NCBI GenBank assembly: GCA_022376515.1
Contig: WTXI01000143.1
Location: forward strand, 31,516 to 95,515
DNA length: 64,000 nucleotides
Source of the DNA: Lactifluus volemus
Lineage: Eukaryota; Basidiomycota; Agaricomycetes; Russulales; Russulaceae
Reading direction: 5' to 3'
The translations under genes and the position numbers were made by a program. This document shows, piece after piece, positions 34,811 through 46,999 of the stretch (positions are counted from its first letter, which is position 1; every line of letters starts with the position of its first letter). The notes beneath the pieces are model-generated. The model worked only from the letters and a program-made list of their open reading frames with translations, was not told the origin of the DNA and did no database searches.

Positions 34811-37800
34811 CTAAATGCGACACTGGGTAGATGAACCGCGATCGTATACGGTAATCCAATGTAATCCATGAACAAAATTTGAGAAATCTACCTCGGTTCT
34901 GTCTTTGCCCGCAATCCAGACCGTGTTAGCTCTGTGAAGGTATGGTCGGTGGATGGGGGGAATCCACAAAAGGAGTTCTTCATCTTCCCCATACATCCAT
35001 CCGTCACGATGGACCGGGAACTTCTCCATAAAGTGGTCTTTCTCAACATCTTCTGCTCTGAGCTTCCCTACATGAATGTGTGATCTCGTAAGGTCGAGGT
35101 GATAGGCTGCCCATTCAGAGTGGACGCACCAGAATCGGTCGATTGAGTGAGCCCGCTGGATGAGCTCACAACATCCTGTTCTGTTGTGGCATCCCACATG
35201 CGAATTGTGCAATCATCCGAGGCCGAAACGACCCACTTCCCGTCTGGTGAGAATGCGGCAGAACGGACACACTCAGTGTGTCCAATAAATGGGCCCAATA
35301 TGGCCACCCCTGTTGCGGAATCCCACAAGCGAATTGTGCGATCATCCGAGGCAGACGCAATGCGCCGCCCGTCCGGTGAGAATGCAACAGACCTAACGAA
35401 ATCGGCGTGTCCAGTAAACGGGACTACTAGTACTTGTCCTGACGCAGAATCCCACACATGAATCGTGCGATCGAACGAGGCTGAGGCAAGTCTCTGCCCG
35501 TCTGGTGAAAATGCAATACGTGTGACCGCTTCGGTGAGACCAGTAAATGAGCCTGCTACGATCTCTTCTGTCACAGCATCCCATACGAGAATCGTGCAGT
35601 CCCTCGAGGAAGACGCGATGCGCTTCCCGTCCGGCGAGAATGCAACACAGCCAACGGCCTCAGTGTGTCCAGTAAAGGGGCCCACTACAACCTCTCCCGT
35701 TATGGCATCCCACACACGAACCGTGCAATCGTTCGAGGCTGACGCGATGCGTTGTCCGTCCGGCGAGAATGTAACAGAGAAGATAATATCGGTATGTCCG
35801 GTAAATGGGCCTGCTGCAATATGTCCTGTTGCGGTATCCCACACACGAATCGTGCGATCTCGCGAGGCCGAGGCGACCCGCTGCCCTTCAGGCGAGAAAG
35901 CAACAGAAATGACCCAATCTGTGTGATCAGTAAACGGGCCTGCTGTGACCTCTCCTGTTGCGGCATCCCACATACAAACTGTGCAATCTGCAGAGGCCGA
36001 GGCTATCCGTTGCCCATCCGGTGAAATTGCAACGGAGAAGATGGATTGGGTATGCCCAGTAGATGAACCCCTTCCCCTTCCTTTTGTGGCATCCCACACG
36101 CGAACCGTGTGATCTGCCGAGGCCGAGGCAATGCGCTGCCTGTCCGGCGAGAGTGCAACAGAAAATATCGACTCGGTATGTCCAGTAAATGGGCCTGCTA
36201 CCATCTTCCCTGTTGCGGAATCCCACACGCAAATCGTGCGATCGAGCGCGGCTGAGGTGATGCGTTTCCCGTCCGGCAAGAACGCGATAGAGTGGATAGC
36301 ACTGATGTGTCCCGTAATTGGGCCTGCTACGACCTCTCCTGTTGTGGAATCCCACAAACGAATCGTGTCATCGTGCGAGGCCGAAGCGACGTGCTTCCCG
36401 TTCGGTGAAAATGCAACACAATTAACCCGTTTTGTGTGTCCAGTAGACGGGCCCGCTACAACATCTCCCGTTGCAGCATCCCATATGCAAATCGTGCAAT
36501 CTTGAGAGGCAGAGGCGATTTGTTGCCCGTCTGGTGAGAATGTAACACAGTAGACCATATCGATGTGTCCAATAAATGGGCCTGCTACGACCTCTCCAGT
36601 TGCGGCATCCCAAACACGGATCGTGTCATCGTCCGAGGCCGAGGCAATGTGTTGTCCGTTCGGTGAGAATGCAACGCATCTAACCCAATCCGTGTGTCCA
36701 GTAAACGGTCCCGCTACTATCTCTCCTGTTGCGGCATCCCACACGCAAATCGTGCGATCGGCCGATGCCGAAGCGATGCGTTTCCCGTCAGGCGAGAATG
36801 CGACAGAGAGGACGAGATTGGTGTGTCCAGTAAACGGTCCCGCTACAATTTCCCCTGTTGTTGCATCCCATACCCGAATCGTGCGATCTCCCGAGGCTGA
36901 CGCAATCCGGTGCCCATCTGGGGAGAATACAACAGAGTAGACCTGTCCGTCATGTGCTCGAATCGTCATTTCCAATGCTGGCCAATCAGTTAACTGTCCG
37001 CGCCTCAAACCTAATGTGCGGGGGTATAGGTGAAGGTGGTGCTCGACGATGCGGGAAGAGGATGGCGCGAAAGGGAGAGCAGATATATATATATGGGGGA
37101 CGCTTCTTGATATCGCCATCCCGAAATACCGCACAAACGCGAATGCGTCATTGACTAATGCCAATATGTCCTCAACCTCTGATTGGAATGATTGCTGCAA
37201 TTGAACCCAATAGTTACTGCATGTCGTACAGCGTGATACGATGTGCCTACCTTTCGTTGATCAGACCGCAACCATGTGTTCAGAGATGCCAGTGCCCGTG
37301 ATGCAAGACCGACACTGTTCTTGATGCTAAGCAATTCCAGCCAAAAAAGGAATCTTGTCTTGAACAGCGATCGAAGTTTCGGAAACAGGTCCTCTTCGAT
37401 ACCGAGGCGTTCTAAATGATCGCCCCAGAAAACGCACGCATATGATAGGGCAGGTGGAATATATTTGGAGATTCGAGATTCGAGATCTGGTATATCCCTA
37501 TTGGCACGGAATGACGAATTGAGTTTGCAAATATTGAATTTGAGGCTATTGAGCATTAATCCAAGACAGGAATGTGCCAACCGATGATGAGACCTGCCAA
37601 GGTCGACATGAAATATCCCACTCCTCTCATCGGCAAGGAAGTCACGAAATGAGGTGTGGAGAGGAACGATCGGGAGGGTATCGTCGGATGAGGTCACGTT
37701 ACTGAGCAGTGAGCCAAGGTGACGGAGCATCTCAACAACGCAATCGGAATCCTCGGAATCGGAATCTTCGGGATCAGAGTCCTCGGGATCATCCTTGGGT

Positions 37801-40443
37801 GCATGTTGTCGCAGAATAATCAAAGAACGGATGGAAAGCGGCACCATCGCAGCGAAAAGCTGTCCCATCACAGACCGAAATAGTGTCTGTGCTGCAACCG
37901 GTTCGAAGTATCCTTCCAGAACTTCTCTGTACAGCTGGTCCAACGGATCCCGTCCATCGCGACCTCGTGAGTGTCCCAACAGACGTTGTATGACCTTTTT
38001 CCTGTTAAACCCAAAGCTAGGGGGCGGTTTATTGATCAGCCCGCATGCAACGGCTGCCCACTGAAACAACCCTTCTGCCGCCTTTGCCAGTTTAACACCA
38101 TGTCGTTTGAACAAGTCAGAAGGGAGTTCGTTCTCGAGATACAAGCGAATATCTTGCTCCGTCTTGGCAGCCAGTTTGGGATCATCCATGTAGATGGTGC
38201 GTACGGACAGCTTGTTAGCAAATGCGTGTTCAACTCCGTTTTCCGGCCATGAGGTGATGAGGATGCGAAAATTCGATGGCAACTCGAACAGATGTTCAGC
38301 AAGAAATTTGTGTAATCCGTTTTGGTCAACTACGTCACCGCTCTCGTCCAACGCGTCGATCACAATAAGAACTGGATCCACAAGCTGAAGGGTCTTGACC
38401 GGTTCAAGGAGGAGTCGTTCGAAAAGTGTACGATAATGTCGAGTACTACAAAGAGATGGATCATTCTTCAGCACCCTCCCGAGGGCGAGTTTGAACGGAG
38501 GATAGTGATTGGAGAGATCGCGAGCAAGTGTCGTGAAGAGCTGGTGAGCCTCATCTTTGGAGCCCTCCTTTCGTAGAAAAGCAAAGTAAGAGCCAAGATT
38601 CTTGTTTTCGAACCGACGGGCGACTTCATGTGCAATCGATGACTTCCCTGTGCCGGCCTGGCCAAGGAGCACGAGTCCACGTTGAGATTCTCGATTCTCG
38701 ACCCAGTTGATGATATGGTCCAAGAAGTCTTCTCGTGTGCCCGGAAGACATCGCCTGTCATCCCCAAATCGCCAGCCTCCTTTATAAGGTAATTCTCGGA
38801 TTTTAGCGTCCAACTCTTTGTCCCCTTCATCAGATCGGCCATTCGACGATCCAGACCATAAGGAGTACGCACCATGTTCCAGCACAGCACCTCCTGCGAT
38901 AACAGTAGTACCCGCGAGGAAATTATCCCGTAGTCGAGCAAGGTTCGTGCGGTACTCATCAATCTTCCCGTCAACTTGTCGCACGACATTCTTCAACGTC
39001 CGCTTTCCTAAATCAACTGTTTATTATGATAATTGACCACAGAGCGGCCAAGACGACGTACCGACTTGTACATCCTTCGCATACGATATGATAAATTTGG
39101 CACATTCAGAGACACACTCCAGCATCTCATCCAGGATTTTCGGTTGCGTAGACTCCGGGTCCATGTTCCTCAAAAGGTCCGCCTTCTTCACAAAGTCAAA
39201 CGCATCCAGAATTGCCTGAAGTAGTGTTCTTATGTCGTCGTCACGCTTCAACTGGAGTAGCAAAGTCTGACGGCAGGTGAAAAAAATATTGAACTATGGA
39301 TATCCTCCGACAGAACACGGAGACGAACCTCAGGAATCTTTGAGAGCAATTTCCATGCTAACGTTGCATGGGGGAATAACTAAACCGCAAAAGTTGGTTT
39401 ACCAAAGGATACGCAATAACGACAGTGATGTTAGTCATACTTCAGCAATTGGGTCGACGGTGTCCATCACTTGCTTGACAACAGCAATGGCTGTCTTCCA
39501 TGCTGTGATCGTACCCATAGCTTCCGTGGCTTCCTCGGCACGACCAAGAGTACTTGATATCTCCGCCTGGCTGCCTATTACCGGTCTCACAGGAGTATCG
39601 CCTTCAGTGGGGATTGGAACGTCATGCGCCTGAAATACAGCACCTTCAGTGACCGAAACGTCCGACTCTATTATCACAGGATTCGATGTAATGACTGCCG
39701 TAGTTAGAGAGGAACTCCCTTTCGTGGATACGGTGATCGTCAAGAGTGTACCCGGCTTCATTGAGTGTCTACCATGTCCTTCATCCCCGCTAAAAACAAC
39801 ATCAAGTACTATATGCAGGACTCTCAGCAAGATGCATGAGTAAGAACTCGAAGAAATAGACGAACCGCGTCGGGATTCACAGGTTATCTCCTCCTGCCCG
39901 AGAAGTATGTCTTTTCGCATGGTCCTCTTTGCGAAAAGAGAAACTGTAATGCGAGAGAGCGGTTGTACGACACTGCCAGGAGTCAGTTGGGCATTGAAAC
40001 GGATATACGACATTTCTCACAATGTGTCGACTTTCTCGTTCCATTCCACATGCTGAGCCACGCTTTGCATAGACCGGGTCTGCCACATTTTTTCCCCACT
40101 GGCCACAGTAACGTAAAATCGTCTCTCCTTTCCCGGGAGGGATTTGAGAGGAGGGAGATTGCGCGCCCGGAGGACTGACAAAGGAATGGATTCAGTACTT
40201 ATCAGAGCAACATCACTAGAAATACATACTAGTCACTTCGAGCTGGAGCATGTTCGGTGGTGCTTCGCTGACTTGATCGCTGATCAAAGGTAGTTTTGTG
40301 AGCAGATATTCGATATGGAAATGGAAGTGACTGATAATACCCGATTCCGGATTTTTGAGGATCTGGGCTGGAGTGATGGTTAACATCGGGGGACATCGGG
40401 TGTGAGAGACTTTAACATACGAATTTGGTTGTGCGAGAGACAT
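34811..40443 (-). CDS. NLR B: C2-NACHT-14xWD40 protein, frameshift in tail
   Basis: Exons read with phase are 40443-40341, 40271-40230, 40174-40021, 39972 onward (end uncertain, about 39.9-39.7 kb), one ending 39441, 39379-39329, 39266-39062, 39007-37251 (with an optional in-phase 48-nt intron), and 37194 to the end. A C2 domain (LQLEVTILRARNLPPL, RRFYVTV, VSLFAKR, ILLGQEEI) is followed by a linker and helices. NACHT follows, with Walker A GQAGTGKSSIAHE, Walker B VLIVIDALDESG and GLFQWAAVACGLI. Then come 14 WD40 blades of about 43 residues, enough for two seven-bladed propellers, and a tail (DGWMYGEDEELLLWIPP). One base is missing near 35078, compared with NLR D, where the frame reads HTIHVGKL. 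The product therefore stops at 35068 and loses about 80 tail residues. It is otherwise open throughout. It is a candidate non-self or cell-death sensor. Confidence 0.83.
35110..36960 (-). repeat. 14 WD40 repeats of NLR B (about 129 nt each)
   Basis: Each unit reads roughly VxxVxFSPDGxRIASASxDxTIRVWDAATGEVVAGPFTGHT. Unit 7 is always odd (DATKGRGRGSSTGHT here, HPRKGEARGSVTGHT in C). Units correspond one to one with those of NLR C and D, so repeats have not been shuffled since the genes split. Confidence 0.9.
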
Positions 40444-40679
40444 CGTAGATCGAAGTGAAAAGTTGAGATTGAGGATAACCACTGGCGTGCACTGAGCTCA
40501 GGCTGTCCACGTTTTGCGAGGGCGCTTCGTGATTGGGAACAAACAACCAAACAACGGTCAGATAATAGGCGCTGGTGCCAGTCATACCCTTCAAAGTTGT
40601 CGAGTTGATGGAGATTTAAGATTCGGGCTCGGAGTACTTCCCTTGGAGGGGAACTGAAAGCGGGGAACCTTTCGAGCAC

Positions 40680-41870
40680 TATCGGTTCTTCTCTTTCCTG
40701 GCTTGAATGTCTTCACAGCTGCTACACCCGCACTCTGGACGGTCAAGCCCTGTTCCGGGTCTTATGGAGGTTGACCGGAAAAATGTCGCGTGGATGGGCT
40801 CGGAGTTAGGTTGTACTAACTTGGAAATACCAACTCGATTGGTGGTAACTTTGTTTGTTGCTGAAGCTTGTCTCAGAAGGGTGTATAATTGCAAGTGATC
40901 TTATTTTTAGGCACGTATTTTTCGGTTCTTTACTTTTATCAGCCCTATATACTCGAGTTATTGCCGACTCTTGGTCTGCAGCGTCCAGAATTTTTTCTGT
41001 GCGGATGATGGCATTCCTAAGGTACCGTTACGGGAGCCAACGGAACGCAGTCGTATAAGCTTTGCCGCGCGTTTAGAAGTCGGATATATGAGCATCCTCT
41101 CGCATTGGCAATGTACTGTAAGGGATCCGGGAGTTGGCACTCGAATGTAAATGCGGGATCTAGGATGCCCGTGAGGTTGAAGCGGAATTTCAACCGACAA
41201 GTTGATGGATCGTGATATACAAGTAGCAGAAGGCACACAACGAGGAATAAAGAAAGCAAGAGATATGAATACAATCGGTGCATGACAGCCAATTGCAACT
41301 ACATAGTCCCGTATAAGATGGAGATGGGCTCCGCTTCAGGGCTGATTACGGCCCAGATTACGTCCCGTTCCCCTGTGCCCTTTCAAGTAGACAATGTGAA
41401 TGCAAGTGCGGAGCGGCCTTGATACTAAGCCGTAGCGAAAAATCGGGGGACCCCCTGGTGGGTGCCTCAGTGAATCGAGGACTGAGGTTGGAGCGCCGGT
41501 GGGGACTTTTGACTTCAACCCTTGTCGATCGCGCGGCCTTAAAAGACGTTGCACGTTTCCCATGCGCAGCAATAGTGACGGAGTCTCCTTGTCAGTGGTC
41601 GTCTTCCGGCCCACTTCCAGGGCTAGACGCACCCGAGTCCGCACAATGCAAAGAGGAGGAATCCTTGTGCTGACGTCATTGCCATACATGTTGTCCCCTG
41701 ATAGATAGCCTCTTCTGCTCTGCGATCCCTCCCATTCTTGTGGTGCACTTGATTGGCTTCTCGTTTGTTCGGGATTACGTCAGCATATCTGGAATTGGCA
41801 ATGGCGACGGAATTGGTTGTACAGGGAGCGGGTACGGTATGTCAGTGGGTCAACGACTAGCGAGACGAAC
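40680..41870 (-). repeat. Block X, copy 3
   Basis: This includes MHRLYSYLLLSLFLVVCLLL near 41.28 kb (a start followed by a membrane segment), a middle piece around RTRVRLALEVGRKTTT, and LLFVSLVVDP near 41.87 kb. Frames change between pieces. It lies between the 5' end of NLR B and API5-like fragment 1. Confidence 0.55.
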
Positions 41871-41989
41871 AGCAACTGGTGAGCGAGGCCAGGACAAAAA
41901 GGAAAAGAGCTGACCCTCCTGAGACCCCCTACCAGTTTGGACTCTGGGTTCTGCTCTTCATCAGCGAGGTGAGCCCGAGTGGACAGGAA

Positions 41990-43345
41990 CATAAATGTTC
42001 CAATTTGTTTTCCCTTCCTTCCTCTGGCACTGAGCAAAAGAAAATAAAAAGAAAAGATCACGACTGTCAGCTTTCCCGTAAGGTCACGGCCCACCAACCT
42101 GCTGAAACATTCGCAAGAGCGTTTCGCACGACCGCCACGCTTGCGCATCTGACGGGGCAATTTGAATGAAAACCTGCGTCGCAAGGAATGTAAGTGAGAG
42201 GTGGTGGCGAGCGGCACTGGCACTGCCTCGGACTCAACACTCCTGACGCCACACTGGGCATCGAGGCGAGTTCAGGAGACTCTGGATTCTTTTGGTGGTT
42301 GCAAGCCGCGAGAGCTTGCGCGATATTGACGATGAAGAACGATCGCCCGTCTTCAGATAGTCCCCCGAGCGTCATTTTCCACATGGTAGACGACGTGTAG
42401 TAAAAGCGCAAGAGCTGGACAGGGTCCGACACGCCCTTTTGGCGGCACAAAAGGCCGCACATTTCGAGGTAGACGCAGGCCCGCTCCAGGCTCAAGGGGA
42501 TCCGCCTTGGCGGGAGGTCCTCCTTGAGCGAAGACATAGCCTGCGCAAGTAACACTTGCAGTAGTTCGTTGCAGCGTCGAGTTGGCCCGCCACTGTTAAA
42601 AGGGGTAAGAACACCAAAAGGTCCCTCGTAATCTTCGAGGCGTCGGCGCCGCTAGATTTGGACACCCCCTGCGCGAAACCCCCGAATCTCTGTCGTCAGC
42701 ACCAGAAGCGAGTTGATCAGGAACGAATGATCTCTGTCAGCTTGAGGAGGGCGTCTGTCAGCACTTGTTCTTGCTCCACGCAACTGTCCCCTTGACCCCG
42801 TAACTTCGTCAGGAGGTGCCTCCGGGCGTCTTCAGGGAGGAATGCCACGACCAGCGTGCGCAGCCGTTCCCGAGTGGCCTTGTCCTTGTCTTCCATGGTG
42901 TCGTCTGGAGGAACGACTTGATCGCAGAGAACGCTCAGCGTAATCTTGGAGTCCAATTCGAGGTGCTGGATCATTGCAGTCTTGACCACCGCAACCTCTG
43001 CGGGTTCATCTGATGAAAAGAAAAAGAAAGGGTAAGGGATCAAGGAAGGAAGAGGGAACTATCGATGAATTAAGATGAAGTTCGTTTCCTTCTGGAAGAG
43101 AAGAGAAAGTTCGGAAGGATTGGTAGAATGTGGCACCTATTACTCTGAAGTAACTGCACCAAAATGTCCACGTCCCTCTCTACCCATCTAGGCTGCTCCT
43201 CTGACGTTCGGATGATAGCTTTGTATCCTTCAATTCGCATCTAGGAGATGAAGCGGGGAGGGGGAAAATAGGTTTTCTTGGGATAGCGTGTGGCGAGCGA
43301 CAAACATCTGGATCATGCTATTCAAAAATATCATGATGCGTTTGC
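41990..43345 (-). pseudogene. API5-like HEAT-repeat fragment, copy 1
   Basis: Pieces in order are RIEGYKAIIRTSEEQPRWV (43.24 kb), an exon starting DEPAEVAVVKTAMIQHLELD and containing SVLCDQVVPPDD (43.0-42.7 kb), and ELLQVLLAQAMSSLKEDL to VQLLRFYYTSS (42.56-42.4 kb). The alternation of acidic loop and helix pairs, and the block around LVQLLQS...VVKTAM, resemble basidiomycete API5 (apoptosis inhibitor 5), a nuclear HEAT/ARM protein. The first exon is scrambled and there is a frame break near 42.6 kb. The family call is my recognition and needs checking. Confidence 0.55.
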
Positions 43346-43549
43346 GTGTATATGTGTACGTGCGACGTACGACGGGATACATGGCGGGTGAAATTCTCTC
43401 AGCGCGACCAAACAACTCAGCAGGTTCGCGTTCCTGTTTCGTCCAGGAAGACTTTGAAACGAGGAAGGTGATGTGCTCTGAGGACTGATAAGAGGTTCAA
43501 TCATTACCAGTGACTGATCACATTTACTTGTTTTCGCGACTTGTCAAAC

Positions 43550-44000
43550 CCGATCGGAGAAGAACTGCGACCTGTCTTCAGATGGTCCTCATGATCAACG
43601 TGTCAACGCGCGGACACGTGATCCAGATGCCGTTAGCCATCTCCGTCGCCCCCACTCCAGTGCGACCACTGGTGTCCTGCAGGCCTCAAATTGAAGATTG
43701 ACATGTCCCCCAAACCATTCGCATACATCCGTCATGCCAACCCCGTCCGCATGGCTACTGACAGCTCTCAGCTTTGACGCGTGGGCCCGACTCGGAAGCA
43801 GTCACCTTGACGTTCTCTTCTCCGAGCAGACTCTTGTTCACTGGTACCTCAGTGAAGACATGTTCTCAGAAACATGGGAGAATCTTGGTGCCTTTGATAA
43901 GTCTCTATAATGAAAGGAGTAAGGATTGGCTCTGCGGAAGGGTTGGAGGGAACCACCGTTAGGTACGTGGTGCTACCACCATGCTCATTTCTTCTGCGGT
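43550..44000. repeat. Block S, copy
   Basis: This matches 60.1-60.5 kb in the order gtgtcaacgcgcg-acacgtgatcca, acatccgtcatgccaaccccgtccgcatggct, gggagaatcttgg, and gtgctaccacc...cttctgcggtcac. Confidence 0.55.
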
Positions 44001-44870
44001 CACTCATATAGCCTACTCTTGCAGCGTCCAGAATTTCCGCGCTTTTGTTTGTGCGGATGATAGCATACCTTGGCACAGTCATATAAGTTTATTCGCGCGT
44101 TTGAAAATCGGATATATGTACATCCTCGCTCGCATTGGCAACGTAAGGGATCCGGGAGTTCTTGCGGGAGTTGGCACTCGGATGTAAATGCGGAATTGAG
44201 GGGTGGAAGCGGAATCTCAACCAATAAGTTGATGGATTGTGGCATAGAAGCAACAGAAGGCACACATCAAGGAATTATAAAGAAAGCAAGAGATATGGAT
44301 GCAATCGGTGCATGGCAGTCAACTACATAGTCCTGTATACGATGAAGATGCGTTCCGCTGTAGGACCGTTTATGACCATTGATACTGAGCCCTAGCGAAA
44401 AATCGGGGGATCATCCGGGTGGATGCCTCAGTGAATCCGAGGACTGAGCTTGGAGCGCCAGTGGGGACTTTGACTTCGACGCCTGTCGACCGCGCGGCCC
44501 TGGCAAAAGATGCTCCATATTTCCCATGCGCAGCAATAGTGACTATGTCTCCTCGTCAGTGGTCGCTTTCAACCGCTTCGTCGTAGACAACTGGACCGCT
44601 CCGCTTCCAGGGCTAGATGCACCCGAGCCCACAGAATGCAAAGAGGAATAATCCTTGCACTGACGTTATTGCCGTACATATGCCCCGATAGACGGCCTCT
44701 TCGCTCTCTTCCGTTCTTTGATTCCTCTTCCTATGCTTTTCGTTCGTTCAGTATTACGTCAGCGGGAAGGCAATGGTTTTACAGGAAGCGGGGACGTAAC
44801 TTAGGTGGGTCAACGACTAGTCAGGCTACACGAACAACAACTGGTGAGCAAGGCCAGGAAAAAAGGAGCT
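44000..44870 (-). repeat. Block X, copy 4
   Basis: This contains the tgcatggcagtcaactacatagtcc region (MHRLHP-type start), the GGSSGWMPQ-like middle, and the tcttcctatgcttttcgttcg stretch. It is strongly similar to 41.0-41.87 kb but with deletions. No open frame spans it. Confidence 0.5.
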
Positions 44871-44989
44871 GACGCACTACCTTGGGACTCTGGGTTCTGC
44901 TTTTCATCAGCGGGGTGAGCAATCTCAACCAGAACCGAGTGCAGGGGGGCAGAAACGTTTTAATTTGTTTGCTCTTCCTTCTTCTTGGA

Positions 44990-46080
44990 CTCCAAAATAA
45001 AATGGAAGATCACGTCTGTCAGTTTTCCGTTAAGGTCACGGTCCGCCAACCTGCTGAGACGTTCGCATGAGTGTTTCACACGACTACAGTTGCGCATCTG
45101 ATGGGGCTATTGAATGAAAAATTGCATCGCAAAAGAAAGAGGTGAAAGATGATGGTGAGCAGCACGCTGTCTTGGACCAACGTACCGGAAGGATGACGGT
45201 CAACGCATCCGCGACCTGACGCAGCATCGAGGCAAGCTCAGCAGACTCTGAACTGTTATTTTCTTCATGAGAGACGACGTGTAGTAGAAGTGTAAGAGCT
45301 GGACGACATGGTGCGACACGCCCTTTTCGCGGCGCACAAAGTCGCACAGTTTGAGGAAGACGCAGGTCCGCCCTCGGCTCGTGGGGATCGTTCTCAACGC
45401 GAGGTCCTCCTTGAGCGAAGACATGGCATGAGCAAGTAATACTTGCAGTAGGTCGTTGCCCCGTCGAGTCGGTCGGCCACTGTTGAAGGAGAAACACCAA
45501 AATGTCCTTCGTGAATCGCGATGTTCGAGGCGTCGGCGCCGCCAGATTTGGACATCGCCCACGCGTATCTCTCTTGTCAGGGCCAGAAGAGAGTGATCAA
45601 TGATTAGGGATGACGGATCACTGTCACGTCGAGAGGGTGTCTATCTGGGCTTGTTCTTTCTCCGCGCAGCTGTCCCCTGTCCCCAGTAACTTTAGCGGCT
45701 TCCGCGAGGAACGCGTCCCTAGCCGCTCCCAAGAGACCTTGTCCTCGTCTTCCATGGGGTCATCTGGGGGAACGATTTGATCGCAGAGGATGCTCGGCGT
45801 AATCTTGGAGTACAATTCGAGGTGCTGAATAAGCGCAGTCTTGACCACCAGTTCATATGATAAAACAGAAAAAAAAAGGGAAGGGAAAAAGGAAGGAAGA
45901 GGACACCGTCGATTTCCGTCGGGAAGGGAAGAGAAAACTAAGAAGGTCTGGTAGAACTTGAAGGTGGCACTCACCACTCTGAAGTAGCCACACCAGAACG
46001 TCCACATTCCTCTCTACCCATCTAAGCTGCTCCTCTGACATTCGAACGATAGCACTGTATCCTTCTATTCGCATCTAGGA
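44990..46080 (-). pseudogene. API5-like HEAT-repeat fragment, copy 2
   Basis: This reads RIEGYSAIVRMSEEQLRWV, then VVKTALIQHLELYSKIT with SILCDQIVPPDDPMED, and MSSLKEDLALRTIP at 45.42 kb. Compared with copy 1 the DEPAEVA start of the second exon is deleted (only ELVVKTAL remains) and several frameshifts occur. It is decayed. Confidence 0.55.
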
Positions 46081-46399
46081 GATGAAGCGGGGGGGAGGAA
46101 ATCCAAATTTCTTTGGATAGCGTGTGGCGAGGAGAATGAAAAAGTTTCATCGCCTGAGAAGTGTATGCGTACAGTATATGACGTACGACGGGACAGATGA
46201 CGGGTGAACGTCGCTTAGCGCGACCAAACTATCTCGTCTCCTTTTCCCCGCTCTGAGGACTGATAAGAAGAAATTTAATTGCTCAGAAACGTACCAATGA
46301 CTGATCGTATGTAGAGTGAGTTACTGTACTCTATTCGGTTTGCTTCGCGACTCGATCTAAGGACTGCGATCGGTCTCCAGATGGTGGTCATCATGGTCT

Positions 46400-46690
46400 G
46401 GTCATCATGGTCTCTGCTCTCCTCACACACCGACTGTCACACTATCTATCCCGTCAGCATGGCTAGCTGCTAACAGTCTGCTTTGCTCTCTGAGATAGTT
46501 CTCATTTTTGACGTGCGGGCCCATACTGACTTTCTGTACTACTCCGAGAAGACTTTCGGTCACTGCCACTGATACCTTGATGAAGACCTGTTCTTAGAAA
46601 CATGGGAGCATATTGGCGCGTTTGACAAGTCTTCAGAAGAATAAGGATTGGCTCTGTGGAAAGGTAGGAGGGAGAGGAGCACTAGGTGAG
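46400..46690. repeat. Block S, copy
   Basis: This carries cccgtcagcatggctagctgct-aacagtctgctttgct, similar to 49.78 and 60.23 kb, then acatgggagcatattggcgcgttt and gaataaggattggctctg. It is shorter than the other copies. Confidence 0.5.
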
Positions 46691-46960
46691 TCATGCGTGT
46701 TGTTGTCTGATAGAAAGCCTCTGCATTCCCTCCCGTTCTTGCGGTACAGTTGATTCCTCTTCCTCAGCTTTTCGTTTGTTCAGGATTATGTCAGCAGGTA
46801 AGTGGATATCTGGAATTGGGAGTGGCGACGGCAATTGTTTTAGAGGAAGCGAGGATGCTTGGGGGACTGGGTGGGTCAACAACTAGCGAAAGGAACAGCA
46901 ACCAACTGGTGAGCGAGGCAAGGACAAAAAAGAAAAGAACTGACACTGCTGAGATCCTCT
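46690..46960 (-). repeat. Block X, partial copy 5
   Basis: The minus strand reads LPIPDIHLPADIILNKRKAEEEESTVPQ in pieces. This is the cleanest version of this segment in the window. The hydrophobic start of X is absent. Confidence 0.5.
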
Positions 46961-46999
46961 GCTCGTTTTGACTCCGGGTTCAGCCTTTTATCAGCGTGG

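Noticed and set aside
35110..36960. Regularly spaced direct repeats, considered as a CRISPR or satellite array
   Set aside because: The units encode WD40 blades in one frame and are contiguous, without spacers, and the genome is eukaryotic.
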